Source of the DNA: Theodoxus fluviatilis
Taxonomy: Eukaryota > Mollusca > Gastropoda > Cycloneritida > Neritidae
NCBI GenBank assembly: GCA_034096865.1
Contig: JAWQFJ010012216.1
Coordinates: forward strand, 1-20,000
Direction of reading: 5' to 3'
DNA: 20,000 bases
Below the pieces are notes generated by a model. It was not told where the DNA came from. It did no database searches and saw only the letters and a list, made by a program, of their open reading frames with translations. Shown piece by piece: positions 1 to 10,449 of the stretch (positions are counted from its first letter, which is position 1; the number at the start of each line of letters is the position of its first letter). The position numbers and the translations under genes were made by a program.

Positions 1-2380
1 GATGGAGGGTGGGGCTATATGGATGGAGGGTGGGGCTATATGGATGAAGGGTGGGGATATATGGATGGAGGGTGGGGATATATGGATGGAGGGTGGGGAT
101 ATATGGATGGAGGGTGGGGATATATGGATGGAGGGTGGGGATATATGGATGGAGGGTGGGGATATATGGATGGAGGGTGGGGATATATGGATGGAGGGTG
201 GGGATATATGGATGGAGGGTGGGGATACATGGATGGAGGATGGGGATATATGGATGGAGGGTGGGGCTATATGGATGAAGGGTGGGGATATATGGATGGA
301 GGGTGGGGATATATGGATGGAGGGTGGGCCTATATGGATGGAGGGTGGGGATATATGGATGAAGGGTGGGGCTATATGGATGGAGGGTGGGGATATATGG
401 ATGGAGGGTGGGGATATATGGATGGCGGGTGGGGCTATATGGATGGAGGGTGGGGATATATGGATGGAGGGTGGGGATATATGGATGGAGGGTGGGGATA
501 TATGGATGGAGGGTGGGGCTATATGGATGGAGGGTGGAGATATATGGATGAAGGGTGGGGATATATGGATGGAGGGTGGGGCTATATGGATGGAGGGTGG
601 GGATATATGGATGGAGGGTGGGGCTATATGGATGGAGGGTGGGGCTATATGGATGAAGGGTGGGGATATATGGATGGCGGGTGGAGATATATGGATGGAG
701 GGTGGGGATGTATGGATGGAGGATGGGAATATATGGATGGAGGGTGGGGCTGTATGGATGGAGGGTGGGGATATATGGATGGAGGGTGGGGATATATGGA
801 TGGAGGGTGGGGCTATATGGATGGAGGGTGGGGCTGTATGGATGGAGGGTGGGGATATATGGATGGAGGGTGGGGATATATGGATGGAGGGTGGGGCTAT
901 ATGGATGGAGGGTGGGACTATATGGATGGAGGGTGGGGCTATATGGATGGAGGGTGGGGATATATGGATGGAGGGTGGGGCTATATGGATGGAGGGTGGG
1001 GCTATATGGATGGAGGGTGGGGCTATATGGATGGAGGGTGAGGCTATATGGATGGAGGGTGGGGCTATATGGATGGAGGGTGGGGATGGAGGGTGGGGAT
1101 ATATGGATGGAGGGTGGGGCTATATGGATGGAGGGTGGGGCTATATGGATGGAGGGTGGGGCTATATGGATGGAGGGTGGGGCTATATGGATGGCGGGTG
1201 GGGATATATGGATGGCGGGTGGGGATATATGGATGGAGGGTGGGGATATATGGATGGAGGGTGGGGCTATATGGATGGAGGGTGGGGCTATATGGATGGA
1301 GGGTGGGGCTATATGGATGGAGGGTGGGGCTATATGGATGGCGGGTGGGGATATATGGATGGCGGGTGGGGATATATGGATGGAGGGTGGGGATATATGG
1401 ATGGCGGGTGGGGATATATGGATGAAGGGTGGGGATATATGGATGGAGGGTGGGAATATATGGATGAAGGGTGGGGATATATGGATGGAGGGTGGGGATA
1501 TTATGGATGGCGGGTGGGGCTATATGGATGGAGGGTGGGGCTATATGGATGGAGGGTGGGGCTATATGGATGGAGGGTGGGGCTATATTGATGGAGGGTG
1601 GGGCTATATGGATGGAGGGTGGGGCTATATTGATGGAGGGTGGGAATATATGGATGGAGGGTGGGGATATATGGATGGCGGGTGGGGATATATGGATGGA
1701 GGGTGGGGCTATATGAATGGAGGGTGGGGCTATATGGATGGAGGGTGGGGCTATATGGATGGCGGGTGGGGATATATGGATGGCGGGTGGGGATATATGG
1801 ATGGAGGGTGGGGATATATGGATGGCGGGTGGGGATATATGGATGGCGGGTGGGGATATATGTATGGCGGGTGGGGATATATGGTTGGAGGGTGGGGCTA
1901 TATGGATGGAGGGTGGGGCTATATGGATGGAGGGTGGGGCTATATTGATGGAGGGTGGGAATATATGGATGGAGGGTGGGGATATATGGATGGCGGGTGG
2001 GGATATATGGATGGAGGGTGGGGCTATATGAATGGAGGGTGGGGCTACATGGATGGAGGGTGGGGCTATATGGATGGCGGGTGGGGATATATGGATGGCG
2101 GGTGGGGATATATGGATGGAGGGTGGGGCTATATGGATGGCGGGTGGGGATATATGGATGGCGGGTGGGGATATATGGATGGAGGGTGGGGCTATATGGA
2201 TGGAGGGTGGGGCTATATGGATGGAGGGTGGGGCTATATGGATGGAGGGTGAGGCTATATGGATGGAGGGTGGGGATATATGGATGGAGGGTGGGGCTAT
2301 ATGGATGGAGGGTGGGGATATATGGATGGCGGGTGGGGATATATGGATGGCGGGTGGGGATATATGGATGGCGGGTGGGA
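1..2380. repeat. 21-bp G-rich minisatellite (about 113 copies, runs off the left edge)
   Basis: The unit is GATGGAGGGTGGGG followed by a seven-base CTATATG or ATATATG, 21 bp in all. It is repeated head to tail from the first base. Variants are few: GA or GC after the G-run, GGCGGG for GGAGGG, GAAGGG for GAGGG, and rare TGATGG and GAATGG units. A unit shortened to 12 bp lies near 1081-1092, and a 1-bp insertion near 1500 shifts the frame. The period is a multiple of three and lacks stops, so it yields false open frames of several hundred codons on both strands. Each unit has adjacent GGG and GGGG runs, so the plus strand could form G-quadruplexes. The array starts outside the window. After 2380 it decays into about 100 bp of purine-rich sequence. 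Confidence 0.98.
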
Positions 2381-2744
2381 ATGGAGGAGGAAGGTTTAGA
2401 GAGAGGAATCAGGGCTAGGGATGGAGGGTGTAGATAGAGGGGGATGGAGGAAGGGTGCGGGGATGGGGGTGGGGTTGAGGGAAGGCGCGTCATGCAGACA
2501 GGTTGCCGGTCATCTAACCATATTTTACCATGCATTACACTACTTCACTTCCAGCTAGTTAAACCAAACAAATGCAGCCAAGTACACACATGCACACAAA
2601 CACGCGCGCGCACGAATACATGCATGCATAAACGCACAAACAAAAACATGCATGCAAAAGGAAAAATGCATTAAAAAGACCGTTCCTATAACCAGGCAAA
2701 CACTCCGGTCATGAACGAGGTTTACAGTATATACAGTGTTCCCA
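2381..2744. other. Decayed satellite edge and CA/TGCATG-rich spacer, no gene seen
   Basis: 2381-2480 is purine-rich, degenerate sequence derived from the neighbouring minisatellite. 2580-2660 is low-complexity CACACA / CGCGCG / TGCATGCA sequence. Short open frames on both strands here have no recognisable domain. Confidence 0.6.
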
Positions 2745-3265
2745 GGGGCGAGTTTCAATATGCTAAGATCTCGGTAGAGCTACGCAGATCTCGCCGATTG
2801 GGCAGTTTCATTCTTTACTTCCTCGCGAGCCAATCGTAGATGAGGGGAGATTGAGCGAGGCAGCTGGGGAGGTGCCTAGCTAGTGAGATTCAAGATGGCG
2901 GACAGCAGGAGTATCGTGACGTTAGGAGTGACGTTTTTGGACGAGTCTTCGGTTAACTTTGAGGTGCCAACTTCGGAATGGAGGAATGTGAAGCACTGAG
3001 TGTAGAAAATTACTTATTTTATATTTTGAGTTATTGTGCATGTTAAGTTATGGAATGAGAAAAAGATGCAAGTTAGATTTCAGAATGTTGTTGGATTATG
3101 GTGATGTCGAAGTACACGGATATTTGTGTACGCTGTGACCATGGAGACGAAAGTTCGAAATGAGGCTAGAACGAGGGAATGTTGGGTAGTTTCTTTCTTA
3201 GCTAGCTCCTACTGCGAAGCAAGATCTTGCGACCAAGATCGACTACCTATTTTGAAACTCGCCCC
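2745..3265. mobile_element. Possible small non-autonomous DNA element bounded by 14-bp inverted repeats
   Basis: GGGGCGAGTTTCAA at 2745-2758 is matched exactly in inverse orientation at 3252-3265 (TTGAAACTCGCCCC). The match extends weakly on both sides, with C(A/T) outside and ATA or AATA inside. The interval of about 520 bp has no coding capacity. I could not find a convincing target-site duplication outside the ends, so the class is open. The alternative is two independent copies of a dispersed repeat in opposite orientation. The interior contains a CAAGATGGCGG word at about 2891-2901, which looks like a YY1 core. Confidence 0.35.
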
Positions 3266-3595
3266 AGGACTTTCGCTGGCTGGGCGCACAGATCGCCAGT
3301 TTCCCTCAGCTCGCACGTAAAACGCTCATTTTGAGGATTACTGACACACGTACAAAGAAACCACAGAAAAATTATACTATCAATTTATATAAGCACTATG
3401 TAGAGTACACCAATACTTTATGATAACTGCTATTTTATTTAAATCGAGCTGTGAGTCCAAGTCAATTCCAGTCGAAAGTCCGACCATAGAGCTGCATGAT
3501 ACTACGAAGCTTCTCATGTAACTACGTACTTGCACTTGATTATAAAAAAAACGTTTCGTGATGTGTATATTTATTTCCGCTCCGGATTCAGTTAA
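3266..3595. other. AT-rich spacer, nothing recognised
   Basis: I see no repeat, RNA gene or supported coding sequence in these 330 bases. A short open frame ending near 3320 is unsupported. Confidence 0.5.
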
Positions 3596-3938
3596 CTAAA
3601 GCCTCACAAACTGCGTTACAATCTAGACTCTCCAGATGCTCTGTATGTTTGTCTTGCTTGTCGGGAGGAATTGGAATGTGAATTTCATATAGTGTATGCA
3701 TGCCCAGTTTATGAAGATCTTAGACAGAAATACTTTTACAATAATGCCGCCTTCAGAAATGTTGGAAATTTATTTTCCTCTAGCGATCATTATGTGATAA
3801 GATCAATTGCCATGTATTTGCATTATGCCTATAAGAAGAGGCGTGAAGCTCTGGAAAATGTATCTGCAGATAAGGTAAACATTTGGTTATTGTGAAAGGC
3901 CGGAGCCTAACAAATAAACCAGTTCGTTTGTTCGTTCC
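3596..3938 (+). pseudogene. 5'-truncated LINE: C-terminal end of ORF2 plus 3' tail
   Basis: This is a remnant of the last part of a LINE ORF2 polyprotein. About 100 codons are open from just after a TAA near 3593 to the TGA at 3893-3895. The frame contains a Cys-x2-Cys then His-x4-Cys arrangement (VCLAC, then FHIVYAC). Such a zinc-binding-like cluster is found near the C-terminus of many APE-type LINE proteins. After the stop come a short 3' UTR, an AATAAAC at about 3913-3919 and a GTTCGTTTGTTCG tail. The minus-strand LINE at 14261-17752 has the same order: Cys/His cluster, short basic end, AATAAAC, GTTC-rich tail. The two are therefore probably related families. Nothing upstream of the C-terminus is preserved, as expected of incomplete reverse transcription. 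Confidence 0.65.
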
Positions 3939-4055
3939 GTCTCTCTCTCCCCCCTCCCTCTCCCCCTTATCTCTCTCTCTTCATCCCACCCACCCACCCC
4001 CTTCTCTCTTTTCTACACCCCCCACCTTCCCCCTTACTCTCTCTCTCCCTCCATT
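3939..4055. repeat. Pyrimidine-rich low-complexity tract
   Basis: A run of CTCTCT, CCCTCC and CCCACC on the plus strand, almost free of purines, directly follows the LINE tail and directly precedes the 25-bp minisatellite. Homopurine/homopyrimidine tracts of this kind can adopt triplex DNA. I see no gene. Confidence 0.85.
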
Positions 4056-5670
4056 GGCCGAGCTACTGGAGCAGGCCCCTGACAGAGCTACTGAAGCAGT
4101 CCCCTGGCAGAACTACTGGATCAGGCCCCTGGCAGAGCTACTGGAGCAGGCCCTTGGCAGAGCTACTGGAGCAGGCCTCTGACAGAGCTACTGGAGCAGT
4201 CCCCTGGCTGAGCTACTGGAGCAGTCCCCTGGCTGAGCTACTAGAGCAGGCCCCTGGCTGAGCTACTGGAGCAGGCCCCTGGCTGAGCTACTAGAGCAGG
4301 CCCCTGGCTGAGCTACTAGAGCAGGCCCCTGGCAGAGCTACTAGAGCAGGCCCCTGGCTGAGCTACTAGACCAGGCCCCTGGCTGAGCTACTAGAGCAGG
4401 CCCCTGGCTGAGCTACTGGAGCAGGTCCCTGGCTGAGCTACTGGAGCAGGCCCCTGGCTGAGCTACTAGAGCAGGCCCCTGGCTGAGCTACTAGAGCAGG
4501 CCCCTGGCTGAGCTACTGGAGCAGGTCCCTGGCTGAGCTACTGGAGCAGGCCCCTGGCAGAGCTACTGGAGCAGGCAGCTGGCTGAGCTACTGGAGCAGG
4601 TCCCTGGCTGAGCTACTGGAGCAGGTCCCTGGCTGAGCTACTGGAGCAGGCCCCTGGCTGAGCTACTGGAGCAGGTCCCTGGCAGAGCTACTGGAGCAGG
4701 CCCCTGACTGAGCTACTGGAGCAGGCCCCTGGCAGAGCTACTGGAGCAGGCCCCTGGCTGAGCTACTGGAGCAGGCCCCTGGCTGAGCTACTGGAGCAGG
4801 CCCCTGGCTGAGCTACTGGAGCAGGCCCCTGACAGAGCTACTGGAGCAGGTCCCTGGCAGAGCTACTAGAGCAGGCCCCTGGCTGAGCTACTGGAGCAGG
4901 CCCCTGGGTAAGCTACTGGAGCAGGCCCCTGGCTGAGCTACTGGAGCAGGTCCCTGGCTGAGCTACTGGAGCAGGCCCCTGGCTGAGCTACTGGAGCAGA
5001 CCCCTGGCTGAGCTACTGGAGCAGGCCCCTGGCTGAGCTACTGGAGCAGGCCCCTGGCTGAGCTACTGGAGCAGCCCTGGCTGAGCTACTGGAGCAGGCC
5101 CTGGCTGAGCTACTGGAGCAGGCCCCTGGCTGAGCTACTGGAGCAGGCCCCTGGCTGAGCTACTGGAGCAGGCCCCTGGCTGAGCTACTGGAGCAGGCCC
5201 TGGCCGAGCTACTGGAGCAGGCCCCTGGCTGAGCTACTGGAGCAGGCCCCTGGCTGAGCTACTGGAGCAGGCCCCTGGCTGAGCTACTGGAGCAGGCCCC
5301 TGGCTGAGCTACTGGAGCAGGCCCTGGCTGAGCTACTGGAGCAGGCCCTGGCTGAGCTACTGGAGCAGGCACCTGGCTGAGCTACTGGAGCAGGCCCTGG
5401 CTGAGCTACTGGAGCAGGCCCCTGGCTGAGATACTGGAGCAGGCCCCTGGCTGAGCTACTGGAGCAGGCCCCTGGCTGAGCTACTGGAGCAGGCCCTGGC
5501 TGAGCTACTGGAGCAGGCCCCTGGCTGAGCTACTGGAGCAGGCCCCTGGCTGAGCTACTGGAGCAGGCCCCTGGCAGAGCTACTAGAGCAGGCCCCTGGC
5601 AGAGCTACTGGAGCAGACCCCTGACAGAGCATCTGGAGCAGGCCCCTGACAGAGCTACAGGAGCAGTCCC
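4056..5670. repeat. 25-bp minisatellite (about 64 copies)
   Basis: The unit is GGCTGAGCTACTGGAGCAGG followed by CCCCT. Common variants are GGCAGAGCTACT, GACAGAGCTACT, CTAGAGCAGG, and GGTCCCT for GGCCCCT. The 25-bp period is not a multiple of three and creates stops, so no long open frame arises. Units shortened by about two bases (CCCT in place of CCCCCT-type spacing) cluster in the right half, about 5070-5510. The first and last few copies are the most divergent, as is usual for minisatellites that turn over in the centre. Confidence 0.97.
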
Positions 5671-6216
5671 CAAGCCCAGCGACTCCAGCTGATAAGGTGG
5701 ACATCAACGGGCTTCTGCGTCAGAAAGCAAGCTCGAGTGACTGCACCCACAACATCTCTTTTCTCCAAATATAAGTTTAGACTTCTGTGTTATATTTTGA
5801 TGCAACTATTCTCAAGAGTTTAAGAAATACCCTGGAAGATACCAATATTGTCAAACATGTCGTGCAAAAGGATGGGAAGAGATAATACAATAACAAACAT
5901 GATCCATACTTTTTCATGCATTTAATATAAAGATGGGAAGACAGCCAGTACAGAACGTAAAAAATGCAAAGCAACTGTATGTGACCACAGATGATATCTT
6001 CGTGAGCAGCTACAAAGTACACGAATAAGTAATGATGAATGGAAAACATTTCACAAAAGCGTGCCACAAAATAAAATGTGGTTCGAGTTTCATAGAAGTA
6101 ATGCCAAAACAAATGTTAAAGTCGACATGAAAGTTAAACATTGGATTAAAAATACGTCTACGGCTTAGCAAGGGAATTGAAACTTTTCCTTGTGGTGCGT
6201 GATTTTAGCCAACGTG
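5671..6216. other. AT-rich spacer, nothing recognised
   Basis: A minus-strand open frame of 111 codons (5777-6112) is rich in Phe, Tyr and Cys, as random AT-rich frames are, and matches no family I know. I see no splice-supported exon or RNA gene. Confidence 0.5.
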
Positions 6217-7072
6217 AAGCAGTGACCTTGAAAGGTGTGCCGGTGGAGCAGTGGCCTTGAAAGGCATCCCAGTGGAGCAGTGGCCTTGAAAGGTGTGCCA
6301 GTGGAGCAGTGGCCTTGAAAGGCGTGCCAGTGGAGCAGTGGCCTTGAAAGGTGTGCCAGTGGAGCAGTGGCCTTGAAAGGCGTGCCAGTGGAGCAGTGGC
6401 CTTGAAAGGCGTGCCAGTGGAGCAGTGGCCTTGAAAGGCGTGCCAGTGGAGCAGTGGTGGAGCAGTGGCCTTGAAAGGCGTGCCAGTGGAGCAGTGGCCT
6501 TGAAAGGCGTGCCAGTGGAGCAGTGGCCTTGAAAGGCGTGCCAGTGGAGCAGTGGCCTTGAAAGGCGTGCCAGTGGAGCAGTGGCCTTGAAAGGCGTGCC
6601 AGTGGAGCAGTGGCCTTGAAAGGCGTGCCGGTGGAGCAGTGGCCTTGAAAGGCGTGCCAGTGGAGCAGTGGCCTTGAAAGGCGTGCCAGTGGAGCAGTGG
6701 CCTTGAAATGCGTGCCGGTGGAGCAGTGACCTTGAAAGGCGTGCCAGTGGAGCAGTGGCCTTGAAAGGCGTGCCAGTGGAGCAGTGGCCTTGAAAGGCGT
6801 GCCAGTGGAGCAGTGGCCTTGAAAGGCATGCCAGTGGAGCAGTGGCCTTGAAAGGCATGCCAGTGGAGCAGTGGCCTTGAAAGGTGTGCCAGTGGAGCAG
6901 TGGCCTTGAAAGGTGTGCCAGTGGAGCAGTGGCCTTGAAAGGTGTGCCAGTGGAGCAGTGGCCTTGAAAGGTGTGCCAGTGGAGCAGTGGCCTTGAAAGG
7001 TGTGCCAGTGGAGCAGTGGCCTTGAAAGGCGTGCCAGTGGAGCAGTGGCCTTGAAAGGCGTGCCGGTGGAGT
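6217..7072. repeat. 29-bp minisatellite (about 29 copies)
   Basis: The unit is GTGGCCTTGAAAGGCGTGCC followed by AGTGGAGCA, 29 bp in all. Variants are GGTGTGCC, GGCATGCC and CGGTGG. One partial unit of about 12 bp is duplicated near 6452-6462. GCCTT-GA-AAGGC inside the unit is a short self-complementary hairpin. Read on the minus strand, the unit has no stop in any frame. Because 29 is not a multiple of three, a single frame passes through all three phases and gives a 29-residue periodic translation 329 codons long (6158-7147). It lacks any recognisable domain or signal and I treat it as a by-product. Confidence 0.96.
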
Positions 7073-9349
7073 CACTGCTGTGCCGAGCCAGGGGAAGGGT
7101 ATTTTAGTCTGAATTTGGAGCTGGCCGGAATGAAACGGAGCACGCACCTCACAGACTCAACACTGGATGAACGGGTCGGGCCGTTTCATGTCAAAGATCC
7201 ATCAATACAGTGGTCAAGTTGACGACGTACAAGATTACACATAGAGTTTGGGGAGGAGGGGGGGGGGGAGGGGGGCGCTCGCCCTATGCTGGTGCCATCG
7301 GTCAAAAGTTCGAAAAAGACGTGAATGACGCACTTTGGTTCATTCTTACTCAAAATGGCCAAAGAGATGCGATCACTTGTATGAAGAAGGGTCAAATTTG
7401 GAAGAAAATAAAAAGTGTATGCACATATCAAACTCTTCATTGGAAATGAAAGTCAGGGGAGACAACTACAGTGCTTCGCCCTTCAACAGCTGCCTGACAA
7501 GAAAACTGTAGCACAGAAAGTAACCCACGTGCCTCAATGCAAACTGAGAAAACCACCCATGCCTATGAAATATTTCTGCAGTTAAAATAATTTTGTAGAA
7601 CACTGCAGAGGGATGACACTGAAAAATATGTAACATGGAAATGAAATGACAAAATAAAAGTAACTTTTCTTAGTGGTTCTCTCACATCCATCGTCATGCT
7701 GAGATCAGATCAAATGTTTCCCAGACAAATGTTTACTCCAATGGAACGAATGATCATGTGGAATGTATTGTTTTCGGCTGGGACTGTTACGGATATGTGT
7801 GTCATTTCCTAGACCTTTAAGAAACTTGCAAGAGGTCAAAGATATAGGGCCTTCTTAATTCACAGGTATCGGTGAAGCATTTCATTTTAATCTCGGAACC
7901 TCACTCTCACTGAAGTTTACATTTAAAATATTTCTAAAGTACATCGCAGACTTATCAGTGTCCTGAAACTTCAAAGCCTTGACATTTTCGTCACCGTTAT
8001 AAGTAAAAATTCAGAATTACCATTAGTCAGAATGTTGAAATTGTTTGCAGTTTTAACGAATGATTCGTCGTGGGGACATTTTCCACGATGACCCTGAAAA
8101 CATGATGGAGATGTTTACAAAATGTCGACACGTGGGGATTTACATTAACGGCTCAAATTCCCAAGAAGATGCATCTACCAAAATCTGTACACAAGAGCAG
8201 CATCCTTCAGTGAATAAAATTTAGGGGGGGGGGATCCAGAGATCATGAAACACATGTAGCTATGACAAAATAAATTCAAAAGGACACAAACACCCCACAA
8301 GGAGCCAGAGAGTAATGCAATAGTTACGCAGAGAAATAAAAAGATTTAACATCTCTAGTTTAAAATGTATTCAAAATATATTTTGTACCCTACTGACAGG
8401 AGCAAATCATTAAGTGGTTTCAGCAGAAAAACGCCATACTTTCTTTGTAACGAGCAGTAATGCATCCTTAAATTCCTTATTGTTGACTATGCAAATATAC
8501 CACCACTCAAATCATGATATCATTACCCCCAAAAATAAATCCTTTAAAACATTCTGGAAGATATCGGTACCAAATCATCCGCAAGCTATTTCCCCATTCG
8601 ACAGGTTGATTCATAAATACTTTCAAGATTTTCACAGAATTACACCAGGATTTCATTTATATTTTGCCCTTAAAACCTTCATCTTTACCTTAAACCCAAA
8701 GGACAAATACAATGTAATTTCAGATTTAACTGTCAATGGTGTTCCTTCAAGTCCAGTTTGTCTCACGTTTGAATACATTTTCTGGACTTCAAGACAGAGT
8801 TATCTTTGGGATCAGTAATATATTTTAAACCTCGTATTAATTTTCAGTCTTTAGTTATGGTCTCTCAGTGTTGGTGACGAGAGTCCCATGAAATAAGATA
8901 TCCATGCAAATTTACATCTCTCTTTCAACACAAACATCTTCGACTGAATGGTGCTTTCCCTCTATTTTCTGTGACTTGCTGAAAGCACATCTCCTGGCCA
9001 CCAAACAATGTCCATAAGAGTTTCAGTTTTTCTTCTATTTTCTTCTGCACACAACAAACGCTTTGAGTTCCATGAAGAAAGGAATGTGGCTTTTACAAAA
9101 GCAGATGTCCACAATTTCCGCTAAGTATGGGGGAGACATAAAAGAGGGTGATGCAGGTACAAAACACCGAATAGTGATCAGACAGTAAGGCTTCGGGGAG
9201 TAGGATAAAAATTCCGCACAAAACCATTAGTCATCTTTTTAAAAAAGGGTATGCATAGGGTAAGGAGGGAGGAGATAGGAGTAGGAGTGGGGGTGGGGTG
9301 GGGTGGGAGGTCATGCAGACATGAGAGAGAGGTGATAGTTGGGGTGAGG
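7073..9349. other. Long AT-rich region with two poly-G tracts, no supported gene
   Basis: About 2.3 kb without tandem repeats. Poly-G tracts occur at about 7250-7276 and 8224-8233. The best open frame (8414-8818, plus, 134 codons) has no recognised motif and ordinary AT-rich composition. The region lies downstream of the minus-strand gene and may contain its 3' UTR. I could not identify a convincing polyadenylation site on that strand. Confidence 0.45.
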
Positions 9350-9790
9350 TGAGATGCCGGGTAGGGTTGGGAGGTCGGGTGTGGGGCCGGGTAGGGGTGT
9401 GGGGTCGGGTAGGGATGGGAGGTCGGGTAGGCGTGGGAGGTCGGGTGTGTGGCCGGGTAGGGGTGTGGGGTCGGGTAGGGATGGGAGGTCGGGTGCGTGG
9501 TCGGGTAGGTGTTGGAGGTCGAGTGTGGGGTCGGGTAGGGGTGTAGGGTCGGGTAGGGGTGGGAGATCGTGTGTGTGATCGGGTAGGGGTGTGTGATCGG
9601 GTAGGGGTGTGTGATCGGGTAGAGGTGTTGGGTCGGGTAGGGGTGGGAGGTCGGGTAGGAGTGGGAGGTCGGGTAGGGGTGGGAGGTCGGTTAGAGGTGT
9701 GGGGTCGGGTAGGGGTGGGAGGTTGGGTAGGGGTGGGAGGTCGGGTAGGGGTGGTAGGTCGGTTAGGGGTGGGAGGTCGGGTACAGGTGA
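9350..9790. repeat. 18-bp G-rich minisatellite just 3' of the Env/F-like gene
   Basis: The unit is roughly GTGGGAGGTCGGGTAGGG, with GTGTGGGGTCGGGTAGGG and GTGTGTGATCGGGTAGGG variants, about 24 copies. The period is a multiple of three, which produces a Pro-Leu-Asp-rich open frame on the minus strand (9311-9838) and Gly/Arg/Val-rich frames on the plus strand. The array ends about 50 bp from the stop codon of the minus-strand gene, so it probably lies in its 3' UTR or immediate 3' flank. Repeated GGG runs on the plus strand could form G-quadruplexes. Confidence 0.93.
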
Positions 9791-9840
9791 GAGAGAGGAT
9801 GGTTCAGGCACGGCAGGACGCCACACCAAGGAGGCCACGT

Positions 9841-10449
9841 TCAGATCTCTTCCGATTCGACCACCATCTTGGACTTCTCCCCTGGGGGGCAGACCTGCTC
9901 GTTGGCCCCGAGTTTCTTCATGGGGATCATCTCGTGCTGCTCCTGCTGCTGCTCCTTCTTCCGGCTCTCGATCTTGGCGACTTTATCCACGAAGGGCCTC
10001 ATCTTGCAGTAGAGCAGGGCCAGGGTGACGATGGCCACGAGGGCGAGCGACCACACCAGGCTGGGGAGGACGTACGACCACATGATGAAGTCGTCGTTCA
10101 GCTCGGAGAAGTCCACGCTGCGGAAGACCTGCACGTCGTTCTGGAAGATCTCATTGTCCCCCACGATCTTCTTCATGGCGCCGTCCAGGGAGAGTCCGAG
10201 CTTCTGGTCCACCTCCCTGTACTTGGACAGGTCGACTGAAGACAGGCGCGGCTTGGGCAGCGAGATGTCCATGTCCTTGTCGAAGAGGCTGCTGCCTGTG
10301 AACTGGTCAAGGAGAGTGTGGTTCTCCAGGGTGATGAGCAGGGCCAGGTTGACGGGGTGCAGGATGGAATAGTCGCCAGAGTCATTGCAGGCCTTCACGC
10401 GCTCCGTGTAGAAGCCCTGCCCAGAGTGCAGCCGGCACTTGCAGGGAAC
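9841..10449 (-). CDS. Env/F-like membrane glycoprotein gene, last coding exon (membrane-proximal region, TM helix, tail)
   Basis: This exon encodes 202 residues and ends in TGA at 9841-9843. It opens after a strong acceptor (pyrimidine run, then TGTGCAG) at 10450-10452. It starts in phase 0, matching the donor of the exon at 12631-13459. It begins with a Cys-x-Cys pair (exon residues 3 and 5) and a further Cys at 21. The motif HPVNLALL follows at residues 31-38, then an N-x-T site at 43-45 and about 70 residues of predicted mostly helical sequence. A hydrophobic helix at about residues 123-148 (10006-10083) is the evident membrane anchor. The remaining ~54 residues are a charged Lys/Glu/Gln-rich cytoplasmic tail. 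The exon is unbroken, and its third positions are far richer in G and C than the flanking DNA. The HPVNLALL block resembles, as far as I recall, uncharacterised Env-like ORFs of invertebrate LTR elements. The F/Env-family assignment is inferred from the whole gene's layout. Confidence 0.85.
   Translation of the reverse strand, partial: VPCKCRLHSGQGFYTERVKACNDSGDYSILHPVNLALLITLENHTLLDQFTGSSLFDKDMDISLPKPRLSSVDLSKYREVDQKLGLSLDGAMKKIVGDNEIFQNDVQVFRSVDFSELNDDFIMWSYVLPSLVWSLALVAIVTLALLYCKMRPFVDKVAKIESRKKEQQQEQHEMIPMKKLGANEQVCPPGEKSKMVVESEEI

Noticed and set aside
2..2535. Several open frames of 300-530 codons on both strands with seven-residue periodicity
   Set aside because: They are forced by a stop-free 21-bp repeat. 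They exist in several frames at once and have no non-repeat domain.
2885..2905. CAAGATGGCGG word as a promoter YY1 site
   Set aside because: A single short word inside a possible mobile element, with no first exon or CpG-rich promoter around it, is too weak to call.
4056..7072. CRISPR-like regular arrays
   Set aside because: The repeats are directly adjacent with no unique spacers and the context is eukaryotic, so they are minisatellites.
8414..8818. A 134-codon plus-strand frame in AT-rich DNA
   Set aside because: No motif, no splice or promoter context and no compositional sign of coding.
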